Source: Owenia fusiformis (taxonomy: Eukaryota > Annelida > Polychaeta > Sabellida > Oweniidae). Taken from it: a stretch of DNA of 64,000 nucleotides. Below, one piece after another: positions 47,801 to 53,800 of the stretch (its first letter is position 1; each line of letters starts with the position of its first letter). Under the pieces are notes generated by a model. It worked only from the letters and a program-made list of their open reading frames with translations. It searched no databases and had not been told where the DNA came from. A program made the position numbers and the translations under genes. The stretch spans positions 26,227,375 through 26,291,374 of the forward strand of contig CAIIXF020000005.1 in assembly GCA_903813345.2 (NCBI GenBank), given 5' to 3'.

Positions 47801-50800
47801 GATCCCCCTCTGTTTCTATGTAGGCAACTTACCACCCTGTCGGGAATATACACAATTTGTGTCACCCGCTCATTGTATGTATTTCAAAACTTAGCTTACT
47901 GAATAAATAAATAATAATAAAATAATAATAATAATTTTTTCTAGTATTTTAGAGAAGGTGCATAATAGGGTGACTGGTCTGTAATTGCTAATCGAACCTC
48001 TGTCCCCTTTCTTAAATATTGGAATTACAGTGCCTTCCTTCCAAATGTCAGGAAATACATTCTCTTCTAAAATTCTGTTGAACAATTGACTGGTTGGAAT
48101 ACATAAACTGGTGGCGCAACACTTGATCATTCTATTAGTAACTCCATCTGGACCATGAGACTTATTAATGTCAAGGCTTGAGAATAGTTCAAGAACCTCC
48201 TGAGGTGTAGTTCTAATCTCCTGCAACATGCTGTTTGTTCTTAACTCAAGTGGTGGTACATTGATATTATCATTTTCCACACAGTTTTTACTGACAAAGT
48301 ATTTTAAAAAAGCCTCTGCTTTATCATAACTGTTGCATGCTGAAATATTTGTCACCGGGTCAATAAGAACAGGAAAGGAACTTGCGTGATTTTTTCCAAG
48401 TAAGTCTTTGATCAACGTCCAATACTCAATAGAATTTTTAGAAACATTATCAATTTTTTCTCTGACTTTTACTTCATGGTTTGCTTTAGCTTCACTGATT
48501 AATTGATTCACAGTTCTATTTTGAATTACATATTTGTTATAAAATTCAATGTTGCCAGTTGCTTTATATTTGTGATGAAGTTTATTACGCTTGTAAATTT
48601 CCTTTTTAATGGTACTAGTGAACCATGGTTGGTCATTATACCGTACAGAGAAAGTTTTGCAGGGAATGTTAACTTTAATTATAGACATGAAATTATCAAC
48701 AAACCTTTCAGCTGCGATATTGACTGAATTTTCAAGAATGAAGCTCCAATCAGAGTCAGCTATGTCAATGTTAAGTTGCTCTAAGTTAGCATTATCAAAA
48801 TTCCACATAGTCTTGTTAATAGATGGCTCTCTTGGGACCTTAACTCTTATGTTCGACACAATAGCACAATGGTCAGAGTTACCGATTGGGGGATCAACTC
48901 TGTGTGATATTAAATGTTCTGAATTTGTTATTATTAGATCAATACATGACTTTGAATTCTGTCTTATTCTTGTAGCTTCGTTTACAAGCTGCAAGAGGTC
49001 AAGTTCAACCAATGTACTTAGCAGTTCACAACCGGCTAAATTATTATGATCATCTTCATACCAAAAATCATTTCTTGCATTAAAGTCTCCATTGATAAAG
49101 ATGCCATCATTTGGATGCAATGCCACATTTGATATATTTTCTTTAAAATCTAAAAAATACTGCCTTGTATCATTAGCATTTAATGATGGTGATCTATAGA
49201 AAAAACCATAGAGAAATGTTTTGTGGTTTAATTTCACTTCAGCCCAGCAATTGACAAGATTATCTGATCTAAATTGGTGGAGAATCTGAACATCAATAGA
49301 GTCATGACACCAGAGGATAAGACCCCTTCCGGAGTTTGTGCAAAATTTAGGTGCGCCACAATTTTTAATGTCAAAAGTCTTTGAATTTAGATCATCAGTT
49401 GTGATATGACCAGCTTCACACAAAGCAATTATATGAAACTCTTCTTTTGCTGCATAATTTTTCAGAAAGTCAAAGCGATTTAGTGAGTCTGCCTTCACAC
49501 TGTTAATGTTGTTGAATAAGATTTTTAAATCATTTGATGGACCGGATTAGTTTCAATATCCCCACTTATTAGAAGCAATAAGTAGTACATGTGGCTTGGA
49601 TTGTGTATGAAAAAAGAAGAACCAGGTATACATAGCATGACAAGCGTTAACACTGAAACATTAAATATGATTGGTGTTAAGTGTGAATAGAGACCCACCA
49701 AATGTCTTGTTATGGAAAGCAATGTATATAAGATTATACATACATAAGCTGTATGTATAGCAAAAAGCAGCACAAATGGTAATATCAGCAGCTGCACATT
49801 GCAACACCAGATAGATACATGTAACCCTCCAGCAGTCAGCAGGAGAGTTAAAATTATACATAAAATAATAGCCACTTGATAAATGTCATTGGAATATTCA
49901 CACTTCTCAATGGGTCCTACTATATTCTTTGAGCATGTAATGTGATAAGAATTAAATAGTCCTACTGCTTTTCTCCAAGATTCAGTACAGCATGGCATTA
50001 TTAGCCAATGCCTAACCTTGCAGGTCCAATACAGAACTTAAAATCAGCCTTTAAGCTAGTGTCAAGAATAAAAACCAACCCATAGGATAAGTATAAGTTA
50101 CATATACAAGTCAGACCCTGTAACTTGGATGAGCAAGCAAAGCAAACACAGTCACAATCAAACACAAACCCATACAAAAGTTTGAGTAAAAGTACATACA
50201 TGCATTTTGCTAACATACTGGTTTGCCTGGAAAGGCATATATTCCTGAAGCAAATGAGGAACAGTGTCTAGAAATTAACAGTTTGCTGAGTTCCACATGT
50301 GAATAAAAATAATCATTTGCAATACCATGGTATGAAATTGTGATAAACAGTTTCCACAATCTATCTATATTTATTATGTACAGTGTAGATAACTTCATGT
50401 TTATGTACAGTACAAGTTGCGCGGGTTCCCAATGGGGTTCAACATGCATCAGCAATAACCCCTATTATATGTCACAAATTGTCTCACAGATTATGATTAA
50501 ACGTAACCCGTCATGTTGGATCCCAATGCATTGAAAAACTCGTCAGAACAAAAATAGTAAATACACGACAATGTGTTTAGATTGTATTTTCAATTTCCCC
50601 ATTAGGTGCCCGCTAAACTACTTGAACACAGTACATACATGTTATAGCTATTTACCAATGTTATATGGAATGAGAAAAACCGAGTACGTTCAATCCCTTC
50701 GTCAGCGAGAAATGCTTACTAATTATTGACTGGCCAGCATAAAATTGATCTAGCCTACTGTACATGTAAAATGTACAAGTTGGCTTACGAATTAGATTTT

Positions 50801-53800
50801 GACTGAGTTAGTTTACAGAGAAGACTTGCACTCGGTTTATCTTACACCACAGCATTGCCATTACCTTACTATTCTGTCGTATCCAGATCAGTATATGATA
50901 GTCATGATGATGTCTCAGTCTCAATATCAACGAATATAGTCATTAAAACCAAAGTTTCAAGATTCCTTGTTACTCAAGCACTTCACTTTATCCTAGGTCA
51001 TACTGACCGGAAACATGATTATGTTATTATGATCACGTGATACTTCTGGTCATGTGACTTTGTTTATATTAGTGACAGAAGTATGAAAATAAGCACGGTG
51101 ATATCCCAAGAAATTAACAGATTTAACATAGTTATGATATCATATTACGAGTATTTGTATCATAAGGGTTTAAAGTATATATGTTGGCACTTTTTGGTGC
51201 ACATGTATTCAAAATAAGGTATTGTCTAAACTATTAATCTACCTTGTAAAGTCAAGAATGTTAATTATGGAAAGAAGTAGATTGTCCTTATGATTTTGTG
51301 CGAGAAGATCTGTAACCATTAATTTGATTAATGTTCATGACTTTATACAGATTCTATGGAGGTACTTGAAATAATGTCAGTCACTATCTGATCGATTACT
51401 TACATAAGATCACCCATATACAATGATCACTCATGTGACCAGTGTTCATTATGAGAGGTTGGAGTATCTATGGGGGTGTGGCTGACTTTGTTTGAGCATT
51501 TGTCCTAGACCCAGTGGCGCCCACTACGATCGATGTCTCAAAGATATCCTATTAGTATACTTTTCAAAATGTTACTTAAGATTATCTTCCTATTTTAATC
51601 ACAATATACATTTTTAAAAGGTTTCTGACTTCCTATTCCTTGTTTGTTTCCAGTTTTTATGTCACCACCAAAAGTGGTGACATATTGTTATGGTCTCCGT
51701 TTTTTTTTATGTCACCACCAAAAGTGGTGACATATTGTTATGGTCTCCGTTTTTTTGCGACGGCGGTTGGTGGTTGGCGTCCGGCGTCTGTAACAATTTC
51801 TTACAACTTCCTATAACTTAACAAATACTGTTTAGACTGACTTCAATTTTTTCTAAATCATCTACATGTTCTCAGAAGTTCAAATCTGACTTAAGATTTG
51901 ACATTTGACCTTCAATGACCTTCTCAAGGTCAAAAAGGTCTTTTTTCAACTTGCTTCACATTGACTAAATTTTTTTTCAAAATCATCTACATGTTCTCAG
52001 AAATTCAAATCTGACTTTAGATTTGACATTTGACCTTCTAATCTGACTTTAGATTTGACATTTGACCTTCTCAAGGTCAAAAAAGGTCAAACAGGTCTGT
52101 TTTCAACTTGCTTCAAATTGACTAAATTTTTTTTTCAAAATCATCTACGTGTTCTCAGAAATTCAAATCTGACTTTAGATTTGACTTAAGATTTGACATT
52201 TGACCTTCAATGACCTTCTCAAAGTCAAAAAAGGTCAAAAAGGTCTTTTTTCAACTTGCTTCAAATTGACTAATTTTTTTTTTCAAAATCATCTACATGT
52301 TCTCAGAAATTCAAATCTGACTTTAGATTTGACATTTGACCTTCAATGACCTTCTCAAGGTCAAAAAAGGTCAAAAAGGTCTGTTTTCAACTTGCTTCCA
52401 ATTGACTAAAAAAAATTTTTAAAATCATCTACGTGTTCTCAGAAATTCAAATCTGACTTTAGATTTGACTTAAGATTTGACATTTGACCTTCAATGACCT
52501 TCTCAAAGTCAAAAAAGGTCAAAAAGGTCTTTTTTCAACTTGCTTCAAATTGACTAAAATTTTTTTTCAAAATCATCTACATGTTCTCAGAAATTCAAAT
52601 CTGACTTTAGATTTGACATTTGACCTTCAATGACCTTCTCAATGTCAAAAAAGGTCAAAAAGGTCTTTTTTCATCTTGCTTCAAATTGACTAAATTTTTT
52701 TTTCAAAATCATCTACATGTTCTCAGAAATTCAAATATGACTTTAGATTTGACATTTGACCTTTAATGACCTTCTCAAGGTCAAAAAAGGTCAAAAAGGT
52801 CTGTTTTCAAATTGCTTCAAATTGACCAATTTTTTTTTTCAAAATCATCTACATCTTTTCAGAAGTTCAAATTTGACCTTTACAAGTTCTCAGAAGTTCA
52901 AATCTGACTTTAGATTTGATCTTTGACCTTCAATGACCTTCTCAATGTCAAAAAAAAGTCAAAGAGGTATTTTTTCAACTTGCTTCAAATTGACGAATTT
53001 TTTTTTCAAAATCATCTACATGTTCTAAGAAGTTCAAATCAAACCTTCTTAAGGTCAAAAGGTATTTTCCAACTTGCTTTAAATTGTCCAAATTGTTTTA
53101 GGTGGTGACATTTTGTCATGTTAATGCCTTGTATGTATTTTTCAAGAGTTTTACCACAAACAATGTGACAAAAATGTAAAATTAGACCACGGAAAAATAC
53201 TTTAGACTCTGCAAAAGCTATTAGACTTTGGAGCATGAGGGTCTTCAGACATTAGACTCTAAAAGTCTAAAAGCCTAGTGAGAACCCTGGAGTATAGACA
53301 CAAGTATATATTATATTGGATATGTTTAATTTGTGATATTACATGATACATGATAACTGGTGCCTATTAGGTGGTGCGAAATGGTTCTCACTGTGTCATT
53401 GAAAATATGCTTAAATTATTGCTGTCTACATCATACAAGGATGTGTTAAATTTTATGATCCAATATAATCAGGGATCACCAATTCTTATGCAAAAAACAA
53501 TGAATTTAAAGGGAATATTATTATCCCACCGAACGAAGTTCGAGAGGGATATAGGAAAGCCATCCGTCCGTCGGTCCGTCCGTCCGTCTGTTTGTCCGGG
53601 CGATAACTCAAATACCATTTCACGGATTTGATTCAAATTTTATAGGCTTATGCCTTATGGGTGTAGGACCTCTGCTCGAGAAGGAATTTTCAATATGGCC
53701 GCTGAATTCAAAAAGGCCGCCATTTTTTGTAAAAATTGCGGAATCGGTTCAAATTTTATACGCTGATGCCTAGGGACACAGTAGATATGTTCAAGTAAAA

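Larger units (their letters stand above)
42518..47934 (+). mobile_element. second LINE, plus strand, inserted in the RT gene of the first
   Basis: Extends from the 5' junction near 42518 to a (TAA)n-type tail at about 47903-47934. Encodes an ORF1-like protein and an intact 1031-codon ORF2. Outside it, the host RT reads FSKILEKI on one side and YGRLLFHLLD on the other; joining the flanks restores the host frame with at most a few bases of ambiguity and no obvious long duplication. 5'-truncated, but ORF2 is intact, so very young. Confidence 0.85.
40584..51537 (-). mobile_element. full-length non-LTR retrotransposon with 2A-like leader, split by another LINE
   Basis: CR1/L2-like APE-type LINE on the minus strand. 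The 10-bp duplication TCAAAGATAT flanks it (40574-40583 and 51538-51547). It has a poly(A)-like tail (T run at 40584-40594) behind AATAAA (complement at about 40604), and a 5' start GACATCGATCGTAGTGGGCG. Removing the nested LINE (about 42518-47934) leaves about 5.5 kb. Order: 5' region of about 1.5 kb, hydrophobic leader ending in a 2A-like motif, endonuclease, RT, C-terminal Cys motif. Only one frameshift was found (near 49541). The intact ends and duplication imply a recent arrival. Confidence 0.85.

Noticed and set aside
48503-49049. Plus-strand frames of 74 and 146 codons
   Set aside because: Antisense shadows of the minus-strand LINE endonuclease.
53371-53631. 86-codon plus-strand frame before the CCACCGAAC-family element
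   Set aside because: Its second half is the element terminus and the first half matches nothing; XPOT is complete without it.
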